Numbered from the stretch's first letter, positions 36,388 through 46,958 are shown. The stretch: DNA of 64,000 bases from an uncultured Jannaschia sp. (GCF_947494055.1 NZ_CANLTR010000012.1:38963-102962); one strand, 5' to 3'. Notes: generated by a model not told the origin, from the sequence alone. Numbers and translations: made by a program.

Positions 36388-37674
36388 ATGAACCGTTTCG
36401 TTCTCGCGGCGATCGCAACGATGACCAGCATGGCCTCGGCGCAGGCCGGCGGTCTCGACCGTTCGATGCAGAACATCTCAGCGCTGTTCGACCCCTCGAA
36501 CACGCTGACCTTCGCCGTCACGCACGTGAACCCGGACCTGCCGGCCGAGGATATCGGCAATGACGGCACCTACAGCGTCGGGGCGAGCTACACCGATTTC
36601 AAATTCAGCTACGCCAACCGCATCAACGAACAGGTCAGCTTCGCGATCATCGGCGACGAGCCGTTCGGGTCGGACGTCTTCTACAACGCCGATCCGACGG
36701 ACTCGAATATCGGCGGCACCCGCGCCAGCATCGAGTCGGACGCGCTCAGCTTTCTCGGCCGGTACGAGTTCACCGATCGGATGAGCGTCTTCGGCGGCCT
36801 GCGGGCGCAGCGGGTGGATGCGCGGATCTCGCTCAATGGCGAGGCCTATGCCCGCGCCATCGCGCTGCGTGGCGTGGCCGCCGCCGCCGGAGTCGATGCG
36901 GCTACGCTCGCCGCAGCCGTCACCCCCGGCCCCGACCAGGTGGCCGCGATCACCGCACTCGGCGGTGGCGATGTCCTGACTGGCCAGACGATCGCCGCTA
37001 CGCTCGGCGGGCAGGTGCAGTCCGTAGCGACCGGTTTCGTCGCGCAGGGCGGCTACGACCTCGATCTCGACGACGATTGGGGCCTCGGCGTCACCCTCGG
37101 TGCGGCCTACGAGATCCCCGAGATCGCGCTGCGCCTCGCCGTAACCTACCATTCCGAGATCAGCCACGACAACGGCGGCCGCGAGATCCTACCGGTGCCC
37201 GGCTTCGGTGCCTTCGACAACGAGGTCAACTTTGCCAGCCCGCAATCGGTCAATGTCGACTTCCAGACCGGCCTGAACGAACGCACGCTGCTTCTTGCCG
37301 GCCTGCGCTGGACCGACTGGGACGATTTCAGCGTCATTCCGGACGAGCTCGGCGTCGATCTTGCGGAAATCGAAGACAGCTACCGCTGGACCCTCGGCGT
37401 CGCGCGGCGGTTCACCGAAGAGTTCGTCGGGCTGGCCTCGATCACCTACGAGGAGGATCAGGGCCTCGACACCGTCTCTCCGCTCGGGCCCTATGACGGG
37501 CAGGTCGGCCTCTCGCTCGGCGCACGCTACACGCGGGACCGCTTCAACCTCTCCGGCGGCGTGAACTACACCTGGGTCGGCTCGGCCGATGCCGGCGTCG
37601 CCGGCCAGCCCGTCACCGCCTTCCGCGACAGCTCCGCCCTCGGCGTCGGGCTGCAGGTGGATTACCGCTTCTGA
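36388..37674 (+). CDS. FadL/OmpP1-type outer-membrane transporter
   Basis: A 428-residue outer-membrane beta-barrel with a Sec signal peptide (1-20, cleaved near AQA-GG) and an N-terminal plug-like segment, GLDRSMQNISALFDPSNT, that resembles the FadL hatch. Repeated amphipathic strands follow, and it ends in a Phe after an alternating strand (VGLQVDYRF), the usual BAM signal. FadL proteins take up long-chain fatty acids or hydrophobic compounds. A GGGAGGA site precedes the ATG. About 240 bases upstream are non-coding. A GC-rich hairpin follows. Confidence 0.85.
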   Translation: MNRFVLAAIATMTSMASAQAGGLDRSMQNISALFDPSNTLTFAVTHVNPDLPAEDIGNDGTYSVGASYTDFKFSYANRINEQVSFAIIGDEPFGSDVFYNADPTDSNIGGTRASIESDALSFLGRYEFTDRMSVFGGLRAQRVDARISLNGEAYARAIALRGVAAAAGVDAATLAAAVTPGPDQVAAITALGGGDVLTGQTIAATLGGQVQSVATGFVAQGGYDLDLDDDWGLGVTLGAAYEIPEIALRLAVTYHSEISHDNGGREILPVPGFGAFDNEVNFASPQSVNVDFQTGLNERTLLLAGLRWTDWDDFSVIPDELGVDLAEIEDSYRWTLGVARRFTEEFVGLASITYEEDQGLDTVSPLGPYDGQVGLSLGARYTRDRFNLSGGVNYTWVGSADAGVAGQPVTAFRDSSALGVGLQVDYRF

Positions 37675-37702
37675 TCCCGCACCGCCAACCGGGCCGGACA
37701 CG

Positions 37703-37729
37703 CGCGCCCCGCATCCCCGGCGGGGCGCG
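37703..37729. terminator. Hairpin after the FadL-like gene
   Basis: CGCGCCCCGC (37703-37712) and GCGGGGCGCG (37720-37729) form a perfect 10-bp stem with a 7-base loop. No T-run follows. Confidence 0.55.
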
Positions 37730-37785
37730 GCGCGTTGCGCAGCTTCCGGGTGGCAAGCGATCCGTGCAGGGTCTAGGCGGACGGC

Positions 37786-38703
37786 ATGAGCACACGCGAC
37801 ATGCCGAACCGCGCCTGGGCCGAACTGGCCCTTCTCGGCTGCATCTGGGGCGGCAGCTTCCTGTCGGTCCGCATCGCCCTCGACGAGATCCCCGTTGCCA
37901 CCTCGGTCGGCTACCGGGTCGCCCTCGCCGCACTCGTCCTGTGGCTCTACGTCGCGCTGCGCCGCCTGCCGGTGCCGCGTGATCCCCGTGTCTGGGGCGC
38001 ACTCTTCGTCATGGGGGTCCTCAACAACGTCGTCCCGTTCTCCCTCATGGCCTGGGGTCAGCTCCACATCGCGACCGGTCTGACCTCGATCCTGAACGCC
38101 GGCACCTCGGTCTTCGGAATCCTCGCCGCCGCGATCTTCCTCGCCGACGAGCGGCTGACGCTGCGCCGCGCGGTGGGGGTGGGCATCGGCTTCCTCGGTG
38201 TCGCGACTGCGATCGGCCTCGACGACCTGACGCGCTTCGACCCCCGTTCGCTCGCACAGCTCGCGGTCGTGGGCGGCACGATCAGCTACGCGCTCGCCGG
38301 CGTCTGGGCGCGGACGCGGCTGCACGGTCTCGCGCCGCAGGTCGCTGCGGCGGGGATGCTGACGGGCTCCACCCTCGTCATGGTTCCGGCGGCGATCTGG
38401 CTCGACGGTGTGGTGGTGCCGACGGCGCCGGATACGATCGTCGCCATCGGCTACTACGCCATCATCGCCACGGCGCTGGCCTACCTGCTCTATTTCCGCG
38501 TCCTCGCCATGGCCGGCAGCGGCAACACGGCGCTCTGCACCCTCCTCGTCGCGCCGGTCGCGATCCTGCTCGGGACATGGGTGCGGCACGAGACGCTGGC
38601 GCCCGCGACCTATGCGGGCTTCGCCCTGCTCGCGCTCGGGCTCGCCGTCCTCGACGGACGTGTGTTGCGCCCGTGGCGACGGACCGCTAGCCGGACCCCA
38701 TGA
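37786..38703 (+). CDS. EamA/DMT-family transporter
   Basis: A 305-residue inner-membrane protein with ten predicted spans in two EamA repeats (ALLGCIWGGSFLSVRIAL begins the first; TISYALAGVWARTRLHG the second). The drug/metabolite transporter superfamily mostly exports amino acids or small metabolites; the substrate is unknown. Its last codons overlap the start of the P-loop gene (ATGA), so the two may function together. Confidence 0.88.
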   Translation: MSTRDMPNRAWAELALLGCIWGGSFLSVRIALDEIPVATSVGYRVALAALVLWLYVALRRLPVPRDPRVWGALFVMGVLNNVVPFSLMAWGQLHIATGLTSILNAGTSVFGILAAAIFLADERLTLRRAVGVGIGFLGVATAIGLDDLTRFDPRSLAQLAVVGGTISYALAGVWARTRLHGLAPQVAAAGMLTGSTLVMVPAAIWLDGVVVPTAPDTIVAIGYYAIIATALAYLLYFRVLAMAGSGNTALCTLLVAPVAILLGTWVRHETLAPATYAGFALLALGLAVLDGRVLRPWRRTASRTP

Positions 38704-39554
38704 TCTACGACACGCCCGAGGACTGGCTCGCCGCCCCCGACCAACGCGTCACGTTCTTCGGCATGTCGGGTCTCGGCAAGACGCATCTGGCGCAACTCCT
38801 GCGCGATGCGGGCGGCTGGTTCCACTACTCGATCGATTACCGGATCGGCACCGCCTACATGGGCGAGCACATCGCCGACAACCTCAAGCGCCACGCGATG
38901 CAGGTGCCGCTCCTCGCCGACCTTCTGCGATCCGACTCGATCTATATCGGCTCCAACATCACCTTCGGGAACCTCGCCCCGCTCTCGACCTATCTCGGCA
39001 AGCCCGGCGACCCGGCGAAAGGCGGATTGCCGATCGCGGAATACCGGCGCCGGCAGGCCCTGCACCGGCGGGCGGAGGTCAATGCCCTCCTCGACACGCC
39101 GGCCTTCATCGACCGCGCGCGGGAGCTCTACGATTACGACCGCTTCGTCTGCGACACCGGCGGCTCGATCTGCGAGGTGGTGGACCCGACCGACCCCCGG
39201 GACGAGGTGCTGACGGCGCTCGCCCGCTCGACGCTGCTCTGCTGGATCGAGGGCGACGAGACCCATGCCGAGACGTTGAAGGCGCGCTTCGACCGGGCGC
39301 CGAAGCCGATGTATTACCGCCCCGAGATCCTCGATGCGCTCTGGACCGAGCATGGCGGCGACGACGCGGACCCGGACGCCTTCGCCCGCCTGGGCTATTC
39401 CGCCCTGATCGACGCGCGGCAGCCGCGCTACGCCGCGATGGCCGCGAACTGGGGCGTGACCATCCGCGCCGTGGACGCGGCGACGGCCCGCGACGTGACG
39501 GACGTGACCGCTCTCGTGGCCGACGCCATTGGCAAGGCCGCCCGCCGGGCCTAA
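38700..39554 (+). CDS. P-loop NTPase-fold protein of unknown function
   Basis: A 284-residue soluble protein with a Walker A motif FGMSGLGKTHL (about 20-30), a SIDYRIGTAYMGEHI block, and a FVCDTGGSICEV segment that could be the Walker B strand. The architecture suggests a small-molecule or nucleotide kinase-type ATPase. From memory, similar proteins are conserved and called simply ATPase in Rhodobacterales, often next to metA. It starts within the EamA stop codon and ends 33 bases before metA. Function not known. Confidence 0.8.
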   Translation: MIYDTPEDWLAAPDQRVTFFGMSGLGKTHLAQLLRDAGGWFHYSIDYRIGTAYMGEHIADNLKRHAMQVPLLADLLRSDSIYIGSNITFGNLAPLSTYLGKPGDPAKGGLPIAEYRRRQALHRRAEVNALLDTPAFIDRARELYDYDRFVCDTGGSICEVVDPTDPRDEVLTALARSTLLCWIEGDETHAETLKARFDRAPKPMYYRPEILDALWTEHGGDDADPDAFARLGYSALIDARQPRYAAMAANWGVTIRAVDAATARDVTDVTALVADAIGKAARRA

Positions 39555-39587
39555 CTGAACCCTCCCACCGAGCGGAGACCGCACCCC

Positions 39588-40541
39588 ATGCCCATCACCC
39601 TGCCCCGCAACCTGCCCGCCTTCGACGTGCTGGGACAGGAGGGGGTGATGGTCATGTCCGAGGCGGACGCCTTCCGGCAGGACATCCGCCCGATCCGCAT
39701 CGGCCTGCTGAACCTGATGCCGCTCAAGATCACCACGGAGACGCAGTTCGCCCGCCTGATCGGAGCGACGCCCCTGCAGATCGACCTGACGTTGATCCGC
39801 ATGACGGAGCACCAGTCCAGGCACACCGCGCCCGAGCACATGGAGACCTTCTACAAGTCGTTCCAGGACGTGAAGGACGAGCGTTTCGACGGCCTCCTCA
39901 TCACCGGCTCCCCGATCGAGCATCTGGATTTCGCCGAAGTGACCTACTGGGACGAACTGACGGAAGTCATGGACTGGACGCAGACCAACGTGCATTCGAC
40001 CTTCGGCGTCTGCTGGGGCGGGATGGCGATGGCGTGGCATTTCCACGGGGTCCGCAAGCACATCCTGCCTGCCAAGGCGTTCGGCTGCTTCCGCGTCCTG
40101 AACGAGGACCCGGCCTCGCCCTATCTGCGCGGCTTCTCCGACGATTGCGTCATCCCCGTCTCCCGCTGGACCGAGGTGCGGCGCGACGAGGTGGAGGCGG
40201 CGGGGATGCGCGTCCTGCTCGGCTCCGATGAGACCGGGCCCTGCCTGATCGAGGATCGCGCGCATCGGGCGCTGCACATCTTCAACCACTTCGAGTACGA
40301 CAGCGACACGCTGCACCACGAATACCGGCGCGACATCGCGCAGGGCACGCCGATCAACGTGCCCGGAAACTACTACCTCGCCGACGACCCTTCCCAGCCG
40401 CCGCAGAACCGCTGGCGCAGCCACGCGCATCTGCTCTACGGCAACTGGATCAACGAGATCTACCAGACCACGCCGTTCGACCTGAACCAGATCGGCAGCT
40501 ACGAGCAGATCCTGGGCGGCGATCCGAGACCCTACCGCTGA
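39588..40541 (+). CDS. metA: Homoserine O-acyltransferase (MetA type, predicted acetyl-CoA specific)
   Basis: Acylates homoserine at the start of methionine synthesis. The 317-residue glutamine-amidotransferase-like fold carries the nucleophile Cys142 in FGVCWGGMA and His in NHFEYD. Residue 111 is Glu (TGSPIEHL), the residue known from Bacillus MetA to favour acetyl-CoA, whereas Gly at this place gives succinyl-CoA specificity in E. coli. I therefore predict homoserine O-acetyltransferase activity in spite of the usual succinyltransferase name. A CGGAGA site precedes the ATG, and the upstream gap is too short for a SAM riboswitch. Confidence 0.95.
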   Translation: MPITLPRNLPAFDVLGQEGVMVMSEADAFRQDIRPIRIGLLNLMPLKITTETQFARLIGATPLQIDLTLIRMTEHQSRHTAPEHMETFYKSFQDVKDERFDGLLITGSPIEHLDFAEVTYWDELTEVMDWTQTNVHSTFGVCWGGMAMAWHFHGVRKHILPAKAFGCFRVLNEDPASPYLRGFSDDCVIPVSRWTEVRRDEVEAAGMRVLLGSDETGPCLIEDRAHRALHIFNHFEYDSDTLHHEYRRDIAQGTPINVPGNYYLADDPSQPPQNRWRSHAHLLYGNWINEIYQTTPFDLNQIGSYEQILGGDPRPYR

Positions 40542-40605
40542 ACGGGCCGCCCGTTGACGGGGGACCGTCCCGTCTATCTCCTCGTCCCTCAAGGAGGATG
40601 CCCCC

Positions 40606-41478
40606 ATGACCAAGCCGTTCGACGCCGCCATCACCCGCTTCTTCGACGAGGAAGCGCCGAAGGACATCCGCCGGGCCATCGAGAAGGCGAAGAAGAAGGA
40701 CATCCTGACCGAGCCGTTTCCCTACGACGACTGGATGGAAAAGGACGAGTACGAGGATCAGCTCGAGGCCCTCCAGATCGAGCTTGTCCGCGCGCAGGTC
40801 CATATCCGCGACGCCGGCCTGCGCGTCGCCGTCGTTTTCGAGGGGCGCGACGCGGCCGGCAAGGGCGGCACGATCAAGCGCTTCCGCGAGAACCTGAATC
40901 CGCGGATCGTGCGCACCGTCGCCCTGTCGACCCCGACGGAGCGGGAGGCGGGCGAATGGTACTTCCAGCGCTACGTGACGCAGCTGCCTTCGGCCGGCGA
41001 GATGGTCCTGTTCGACCGGTCCTGGTACAACCGTGCGGTGGTCGAGCACGTCTTCGCGTTCTGCACGCCGGGCCAGCGGGCCCGCTTCTTCGATCAGGTG
41101 CCGCGCTTCGAGGAGATGCTCGTCGAGGACGGGATCGTCCTCGTTAAGCTCTGGCTGAATGTCGGCCGCGCCGAGCAGCTCCGCCGCTTCCTCCAGCGGG
41201 AGAAGGACCCGCTCAAGCAGTGGAAGCTCTCCGGCATCGACGTGAAGGGCCTCGCCAAGTGGGACGCCTACACGAATGCCATCTCCGAGACGTTCGAGCG
41301 CACCCATGGCGACGTCGCGCCGTGGAACGTGGTCCGGTCGGACGACAAGCGCCGCGCCCGCCTCAACGCGATCCGCCTCGTCCTGCGCCGGATCGACTAT
41401 CCCGACCGCAACGAGGCGGCGCTGGAGGTCGACGACCGGATCGCGGGCGGCCCGGAGCTCTGGCTCGGGGGGGCCTGA
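40606..41478 (+). CDS. ppk2: Polyphosphate kinase 2
   Basis: A 290-residue PPK2-family enzyme that uses polyphosphate to phosphorylate nucleotides, or the reverse. Walker A FEGRDAAGKGG is at about 78-88 and Walker B VLFDRSWYNRAVVE at about 133-146; a lid-region Arg cluster follows. The single-domain form and length fit class I PPK2 (NDP-preferring). ATG 40606 lies behind AAGGAGG. A TetR regulator follows after 8 bases. Confidence 0.93.
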   Translation: MTKPFDAAITRFFDEEAPKDIRRAIEKAKKKDILTEPFPYDDWMEKDEYEDQLEALQIELVRAQVHIRDAGLRVAVVFEGRDAAGKGGTIKRFRENLNPRIVRTVALSTPTEREAGEWYFQRYVTQLPSAGEMVLFDRSWYNRAVVEHVFAFCTPGQRARFFDQVPRFEEMLVEDGIVLVKLWLNVGRAEQLRRFLQREKDPLKQWKLSGIDVKGLAKWDAYTNAISETFERTHGDVAPWNVVRSDDKRRARLNAIRLVLRRIDYPDRNEAALEVDDRIAGGPELWLGGA

Positions 41479-41486
41479 GGGGGCCA

Positions 41487-42104
41487 ATGCCGAAGCGCGG
41501 CTATCATCACGGCAACCTGAAGCAGGCGCTGGTCGAGGCGGCGCTGGAGCTCATCACGGAGAAGGGCCCGACCGGCTTCACCCTGTCGGAAGCGGCGAAA
41601 TCCGCGGGCGTCACCCCGGCCGCCGTCTACCGGCATTTCCAGGGCCGCGAGGATCTGATCATCGAATGCGCGCTGCAGGGCCACGCGATCTTCGCCGACC
41701 TGATGGACTACGCCTACCAGTCCGGCCAGCCCTCCGCGCTCGCGGCTTTCTCCGCGACGGGCCGCGCCTATCTCGCCTTCGCGCGCAAATATCCCGGGCA
41801 TTACATGGCGATGTTCGAGAGCGGGCTCAGCCGCCACGCCACGCCCGAGCTCGCCCGCGCCGTCGCGCGGTCGCGCGGGACGCTGGAAAAGGCGGCGGAG
41901 GCGTTGTCGGAGCAGATCCCCGAGAACCGCCGTCCGCCCGCCTCGATGTTCTCGAGCCATGTCTGGGCGATGAGCCACGGGGTCGTGGAGCTTTTCGCGC
42001 GCGGCAATCCGGGCGGCAACGTGCCCTTCCCGCCCGAGGACCTGCTCGAGGCGGGGATCGGCATCTACCTTCGCGGGCTCGGCCTCGTGGCGCCCGACGC
42101 CTGA
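41487..42104 (+). CDS. TetR/AcrR-family transcriptional regulator
   Basis: A 205-residue DNA-binding repressor-type protein. The N-terminal helix-turn-helix spans about 8-55 (ALELITEKGPTGFTLSEAAKSAGVTPAAVYRHFQGREDL), and the C-terminal ligand/dimer domain resembles the WHG/TetR_C_33 type. The ATG at 41487 follows a G-rich site 8 bases after ppk2, suggesting co-transcription. Its target is unknown; ppk2 or itself are the obvious candidates. Confidence 0.9.
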   Translation: MPKRGYHHGNLKQALVEAALELITEKGPTGFTLSEAAKSAGVTPAAVYRHFQGREDLIIECALQGHAIFADLMDYAYQSGQPSALAAFSATGRAYLAFARKYPGHYMAMFESGLSRHATPELARAVARSRGTLEKAAEALSEQIPENRRPPASMFSSHVWAMSHGVVELFARGNPGGNVPFPPEDLLEAGIGIYLRGLGLVAPDA

Positions 42105-42329
42105 CCGCGGCGGGTGCCGACCAGGACCCCCGGCGCGCCGGTTATGGAATAACACGCCGTCCGCGGTCGGGATGCAGGCGATGACCCGGACCGGACATTG
42201 CCTGTCGCGTCGCTCGGTCTCTACGCCCGCTTCAGGCCGGACGACGTTGCAGGCGGGAGATTCGATCCCGCCCTGCCCGTCCGGCAGCCGCCTTGCGCGG
42301 CGGACCCCAACCGACATCCGGAGAGACCC

Positions 42330-42581
42330 ATGCGACTGACCCTCATCCTTGCCACGACCGCCCTCCTCTCGGCCTGCGCGTCGGGCGGCTACAACAATGC
42401 CGGATATGGCGGCGGCTACGGCCGCTTCGTCGACAGCGACGTCGAGCGCGGACTCGTCGGCGCCGCCATCGGCTACGGCGCGGCCAAGGCCATCGACGGC
42501 AACGGCGACCGCGGCGCGATCCTGGGCGGGTTGGCCGGCGTCTTCTGCGACGATGCAGGGGTCTGCGGCCCGACACGCTGA
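42330..42581 (+). CDS. Small glycine-rich lipoprotein
   Basis: An 83-residue lipoprotein with a signal sequence and lipobox LLSAC (Cys15), followed by a Gly/Tyr-rich stretch (GGYNNAGYGGGYG) and a helical glycine-zipper-like segment (GLVGAAIGYGAAKAI). Such small outer-membrane lipoproteins are common, with unknown role. The start at 42330 is picked for its CGGAGAG site; an upstream in-frame start at 42198 would destroy the signal peptide. About 225 bases before it are non-coding with no obvious element. Confidence 0.75.
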   Translation: MRLTLILATTALLSACASGGYNNAGYGGGYGRFVDSDVERGLVGAAIGYGAAKAIDGNGDRGAILGGLAGVFCDDAGVCGPTR

Positions 42582-42594
42582 GGATGCCGGGAGA

Positions 42595-42630
42595 GACGGT
42601 GGCCCCGCCGACCGGACGCGGGGCACCGTC
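42595..42630. terminator. Bidirectional terminator-like hairpin between convergent genes
   Basis: GACGGTGGCCCCGC (42595-42608) pairs with GCGGGGCACCGTC (42618-42630) with a single bulged base and a 9-base loop. It lies between the convergent lipoprotein and dipeptidase genes. Confidence 0.6.
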
Positions 42631-42645
42631 CGGGCGCGCCCTCCG

Positions 42646-44028
42646 TCAGGCGAGCGTCGCGAGGATGCGGGCCCAGCTGCGGATGCCCTTCCGGAAGCTC
42701 TCGACGTCGTACTTCTCGTTGGGCGAATGGATCTGGTCGTCGTTCTTCGCGAACCCGGCCAGCATGGATTCCATGCCGAGGATCGACTGGAAGTAGCCCG
42801 CGATCGGGATCGACCCGCCGGCGCCGACGAAGGCGGCCTTCCGGCCCCATTCCTCGGTCAGCGCGGCCTTCGCCGCCCCGAAGATCGGCGCATCGACCGA
42901 CATCCCCGATGCCGGCGCCGCGCCGTGCTCGGCGAAGCTCACCTCGCAATCGGCCGGCACCTGCGAACGCACCCAGTCGTGGAACGCGTCGCGCAGGGCC
43001 AGCGGGTCCTGCCCCTTCACCAGCCGGAAGCTTACCTTGGCATGCGCCTCCGCCGGCAGGACCGTCTTGAAGCCGCGGCCGGTATAGCCCGACCAGATCC
43101 CGTTGATCTCCGCCGTGGGCCGCGACCAGAGCATCTCGAGCCCGGTCCGACCCGCCTCGCCCGCCGGGATGGACAGCCCGACACCGCCCAGGAAGTCCTC
43201 CGCGGAGAAGTCGAGCGCCTCCCATCCGCGCAGAACCTCCGCCGGCGGTTCCTCGATCCCGTCGTAGAACCCGGGCACCTGCACGCGGCCCGCCTCGTCG
43301 TGCAGCCCGCCGAGGATGCGGGTCAGGACGCGCGCCGGGTTCATCGCCAGGCCGCCATAGCCGCCCGAATGCAGGTCGCGGTCCGGCCCCCGGACGGTGA
43401 TCTCCTCGCCCAGCAATCCGCGCAGCGAGGTCACGATCGCCGGCACCCGGCTGTCGTGGAGGCCGGTGTCGCAGATCAGCGCGATCTCCGCCCCGAGCTC
43501 CTCCCGGTTGGCCTCGAGGAACGGCACGAGCGAGGGCGAACCCGATTCCTCCTCCCCCTCGAACAGGATCGTGATCCGGCAGGGCAGCGCGCCGGTCTCC
43601 TCCTTGTAGGCCCGGCAGGCCTCGAGGAAGGTCATCAACTGCCCCTTGTCGTCGGATGCGCCACGCGCGCGGATCACGTCGCCGGCGGAGGTGGTCTCCA
43701 CCGCCGGGTCGAACGGGTCGCGGGTCCAGTGGTCGAGCGGGTCGACCGGTTGCACGTCGTAATGCCCGTAGAACAGGACGTGCCGGCCGCCCGCGCCGCC
43801 GTGCCCCACGACCATCGGATGGCCCGGCGTCGGGCGCGTCTCCGCCGCGAAGCCAAGCCCGCGCAGTTCGCCCACGAGCCAGTCGGCGGCGGCTCGGCAA
43901 TCGCCCGCATGCGCCGGATCGGTCGAGATCGACGGGATCCGGAGAAGTTCCTTCAGACGGTCGAGGGCCTGGTCCTGCCCGGCGTCGATCCGGTCGAGAA
44001 TTGCGGGAAGTGGCGGTGTCTCGGGCAT
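42646..44028 (-). CDS. M20-family dipeptidase
   Basis: A 460-residue zinc metallopeptidase of the M20/ArgE/DapE superfamily, closest in look to the cytosolic carnosinase-like dipeptidases. Metal ligands are in [19 protein letters not shown] and FEGEEESGS; the dimerisation/lid domain (about 210-370) includes [16 protein letters not shown] 44028 has GGAG 9 bases upstream; a longer frame from 44100 lacks homology. It is divergent from hemA with about 170 bases between. Confidence 0.93.
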   Translation of the reverse strand: MPETPPLPAILDRIDAGQDQALDRLKELLRIPSISTDPAHAGDCRAAADWLVGELRGLGFAAETRPTPGHPMVVGHGGAGGRHVLFYGHYDVQPVDPLDHWTRDPFDPAVETTSAGDVIRARGASDDKGQLMTFLEACRAYKEETGALPCRITILFEGEEESGSPSLVPFLEANREELGAEIALICDTGLHDSRVPAIVTSLRGLLGEEITVRGPDRDLHSGGYGGLAMNPARVLTRILGGLHDEAGRVQVPGFYDGIEEPPAEVLRGWEALDFSAEDFLGGVGLSIPAGEAGRTGLEMLWSRPTAEINGIWSGYTGRGFKTVLPAEAHAKVSFRLVKGQDPLALRDAFHDWVRSQVPADCEVSFAEHGAAPASGMSVDAPIFGAAKAALTEEWGRKAAFVGAGGSIPIAGYFQSILGMESMLAGFAKNDDQIHSPNEKYDVESFRKGIRSWARILATLA

Positions 44029-44200
44029 GGGCTGGTCTCCGGTCGGGATCGCCTCTGCCTGCGCGTTCCGGCCATCGCTGTCCAGAGTGGCCGCGCGCAT
44101 GACGAGGACGTCAGAATCCCCGGCTCGCGACGAATTGGTGTCTGTTAAGGTCGCGCTTTATCCCCTAGATAAGCGTGACCGAGCGGGGAAAGGCGACCGG

Positions 44201-45427
44201 ATGACGGATTACACGGCGGCATTGGACCGGGCGATCGACACGCTGCATACGGAAGGGCGCTACCGCACCTTCATCGACATCGAGCGCCGCCGCGGCCAGT
44301 TCCCCCGCGCAATCTGGACCCGCCCCGATGGGTCCGAATCCGAGATCACCGTCTGGTGCGGCAACGACTACATGGGGATGGGCCAGCATCCCGTCGTCCT
44401 CTCCGCGATGCACGAGGCGATCGAGGCGACCGGCGCCGGCTCGGGCGGCACGCGCAACATCTCGGGCACCACGATCTATCACAAGCGCCTCGAGGCGGAG
44501 CTCGCGGACCTGCACCGCAAGGAAGCCGCGCTGGTCTTCACCTCGGCCTACATCGCCAACGACGCGACGCTCTCGACCCTGCCCAAGCTCTTCCCCGGCC
44601 TGATCATCTATTCGGACGCGCTGAACCACGCCTCGATGATCGAGGGCGTGCGCCGCAACGGCGGGGCCAAGCGCATCTTCCGGCACAACGACGTCGCGCA
44701 TCTGCGCGAGCTGCTCGAAGCCGACGATCCGGCGGCCCCTAAGCTCATCGCCTTCGAGTCGGTCTATTCGATGGACGGGGATTTCGGGGCGATCGCGGCG
44801 ATCTGCGATCTGGCCGAGGAGTTCGGCGCGCTGACCTATATCGACGAGGTCCATGCCGTCGGCATCTACGGCCCCCGCGGCGCCGGCGTGGCCGAACGCG
44901 ACCGGCTGATGCACCGGCTCGACATCATCAACGGCACGCTCGCCAAGGCCTACGGCGTGATGGGCGGCTATATCGCGGCGAGCGCCAGAATGTGCGACGC
45001 GATCCGCTCCTACGCGCCGGGCTTCATCTTCACGACCTCGCTGCCGCCCTCCATCGCCGCCGGCGCCGCCGCCTCCGTCGCGCATCTCAAGCGCGACACG
45101 GCGCTCCGCGCGCTGCACCGGGAGCGGGCGGACGTGCTCAAGCTGCGCCTGCGCGGTCTGGGCCTGCCGATCATCGACCACGGCAGCCACATCGTCCCCG
45201 TCCATGTCGGCGACCCCGTGAAGTGCAAGATGATCTCGGACCGGCTGCTCGCCGATCACGGCGTCTACGTCCAGCCGATCAACTTCCCGACCGTCCCGCG
45301 CGGGACCGAGCGGCTCCGCTTCACTCCCTCGCCCGTTCATACGCCTTCGATGATCGACGCGCTCGTGCGGGCGATGGACGATCTGTGGTCGCATTGCGCA
45401 TTAAATCGCGCGCAGGCAACGGGCTAG
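44201..45427 (+). CDS. hemA: 5-aminolevulinate synthase
   Basis: Condenses glycine and succinyl-CoA to 5-aminolevulinate, the C4 (Shemin) route to haem typical of alphaproteobacteria. The 408-residue PLP enzyme has [13 protein letters not shown], the glycine-rich [25 protein letters not shown] and the PLP Lys in [14 protein letters not shown]. The ATG at 44201 follows GGGAAAGG. A -35/-10-like pair (TTGGTG, then TTTATC after 16 bases, 44135-44162) lies just upstream. The haem link fits the ccm genes in the same window. Confidence 0.97.
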   Translation: MTDYTAALDRAIDTLHTEGRYRTFIDIERRRGQFPRAIWTRPDGSESEITVWCGNDYMGMGQHPVVLSAMHEAIEATGAGSGGTRNISGTTIYHKRLEAELADLHRKEAALVFTSAYIANDATLSTLPKLFPGLIIYSDALNHASMIEGVRRNGGAKRIFRHNDVAHLRELLEADDPAAPKLIAFESVYSMDGDFGAIAAICDLAEEFGALTYIDEVHAVGIYGPRGAGVAERDRLMHRLDIINGTLAKAYGVMGGYIAASARMCDAIRSYAPGFIFTTSLPPSIAAGAAASVAHLKRDTALRALHRERADVLKLRLRGLGLPIIDHGSHIVPVHVGDPVKCKMISDRLLADHGVYVQPINFPTVPRGTERLRFTPSPVHTPSMIDALVRAMDDLWSHCALNRAQATG

Positions 45428-45565
45428 ATCTCTTCGTGCATCCTGTCCGGATTGCTGCTACCGTACAGGGAGGCAGTAAGGTTTCGGTAATAACCTGAGA
45501 CTAGGATATCAGCGGAAACGCGCACGTCAAAGAGGCGCGTCCACAGATCACGGGGCAGGCCCGAC

Positions 45566-46885
45566 ATGTTCGGTCGCAAGGCGCATTCTCTTCCTGAAAC
45601 AGAGAACCCGATCGCGGGATACGACAGTTTCCACAACCGTCTCGGCGATGAGATGCGAGGGGAACGGGCGACAATCGGCAAGTCCCTGCTCGACGTGCAG
45701 CGGGAGCTCCGGATCAAGGCGAGCTACATTGCCGCGATCGAGAATTCCGATCTCGAAGCCTTTGATTCGTTGAGCTTCGTGGCGGGTTACGTTCGCAGCT
45801 ATGCGCGTTATCTCGGGCTCGATCCGGAGGTCACCTTCGCCCGGTTCTGCGAGGAATCCGGCTTTGGCGGCTCCTCGACTCTCAAGGCGATGGAGCATGA
45901 GGGGCCTCGGCGGATCGCCCTGCACGACCTTCCCCTTCCGGGGCGAAAAGCCTCGCAGGCCGCGACGGCCAATGCCGCGCCGGCGACGGTCGACCCGGTG
46001 CTCGGCGCCGGCAACCCGTTCGCCAAGAAGACGCGGCCCGTCTTCGCTGGGTTCGAACCGGGTGCGCTCGGATCGCTCGCCGTGCTGGCGGTCCTGGTCG
46101 GCGGTCTCGGTTATGGCGGCTGGACCGTCGTCAAGGAAATCCAGCGCGTCCACGTTGCCCCGGTGGAGCAGGAGCCGGCATTCGTGGTGGACGTCGACCC
46201 GCTGACGCCGTCCGAGACGCTCGCCGACGCGACGCCCGAGGATAGCGGCGTGGACGCACCGATGCGCGACCGGCTCGCGGATCTCTACCGCCCCAAGCCG
46301 CTCGACGCGCCGGTCCTCGTGGCCCGCGACTCGCCGATCTCGACCATTCCGCCCGGCACGAACGGCGCCCTCGCCCTCACTCTGCAGAGCCCGGACGACG
46401 CGCCGCTCCGATCCGATCTGATGAACGCCTCGGTCGATGCGGCGCTGATGGAGGCACTCGGCGAGAGCGATGTGACGGCGCCCGATGCGCCGGCCCCGCC
46501 GCGCGTCCTGGCGGAAGCGCCGGAGGCCGTCGTCCTCGTCGCGGTGCGCGCGGCCTGGGTGCGGGTCCGTTCTGCGGAGGGCGACACGCTCTTCGAGAAG
46601 ATCCTCGAACCGGGCGAGACCTACGAGGTCCCCGTTGCCGAGCCGCCCGCGACGCTGCGTACCGGCAATTCCGGTGCCATCTACATGTCCGTCGCCGGCG
46701 AGACCTACGGACCGGCGGCCCCGGGAGTGCAGGTCGTCTCGAACATCGCACTTGCGGCGGATGCGGTCCGCGAGGCCTATCGGGTCGCCGACCTGGAGAC
46801 GGATGGCGATCTGGCCCGCGTCGTGGCCGAACTCGACGTGCCCGAGGTTCTGCCCGGCGAGCCCGGTCCCCGCGCCATCGACTGA
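45566..46885 (+). CDS. RodZ-like helix-turn-helix membrane protein (DUF4115)
   Basis: A 439-residue bitopic protein. The N-terminal HTH_25 domain (about 27-90, [20 protein letters not shown] and [16 protein letters not shown]) faces the cytoplasm. One membrane span follows (about 173-192), then an extended acidic/Pro-rich periplasmic region and a C-terminal DUF4115 beta domain ([19 protein letters not shown]). RodZ proteins anchor MreB and help set cell shape. A long unusual linker (about 200-310) separates the span and the beta domain. ispG follows 73 bases downstream, the common alphaproteobacterial pairing. Confidence 0.88.
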   Translation: MFGRKAHSLPETENPIAGYDSFHNRLGDEMRGERATIGKSLLDVQRELRIKASYIAAIENSDLEAFDSLSFVAGYVRSYARYLGLDPEVTFARFCEESGFGGSSTLKAMEHEGPRRIALHDLPLPGRKASQAATANAAPATVDPVLGAGNPFAKKTRPVFAGFEPGALGSLAVLAVLVGGLGYGGWTVVKEIQRVHVAPVEQEPAFVVDVDPLTPSETLADATPEDSGVDAPMRDRLADLYRPKPLDAPVLVARDSPISTIPPGTNGALALTLQSPDDAPLRSDLMNASVDAALMEALGESDVTAPDAPAPPRVLAEAPEAVVLVAVRAAWVRVRSAEGDTLFEKILEPGETYEVPVAEPPATLRTGNSGAIYMSVAGETYGPAAPGVQVVSNIALAADAVREAYRVADLETDGDLARVVAELDVPEVLPGEPGPRAID

Positions 46886-46958
46886 TCCTGCGGCGGGGCC
46901 GGTTGCACGCCCCGCCCCCCGGCCTTACCTGTGGCGCGAACCCGACGAGAGGTCCGCC

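Noticed and set aside
39555..39587. SAM-II riboswitch upstream of metA
   Set aside because: Only 33 bases separate metA from the preceding gene, too few for the aptamer, and no matching fold is visible.
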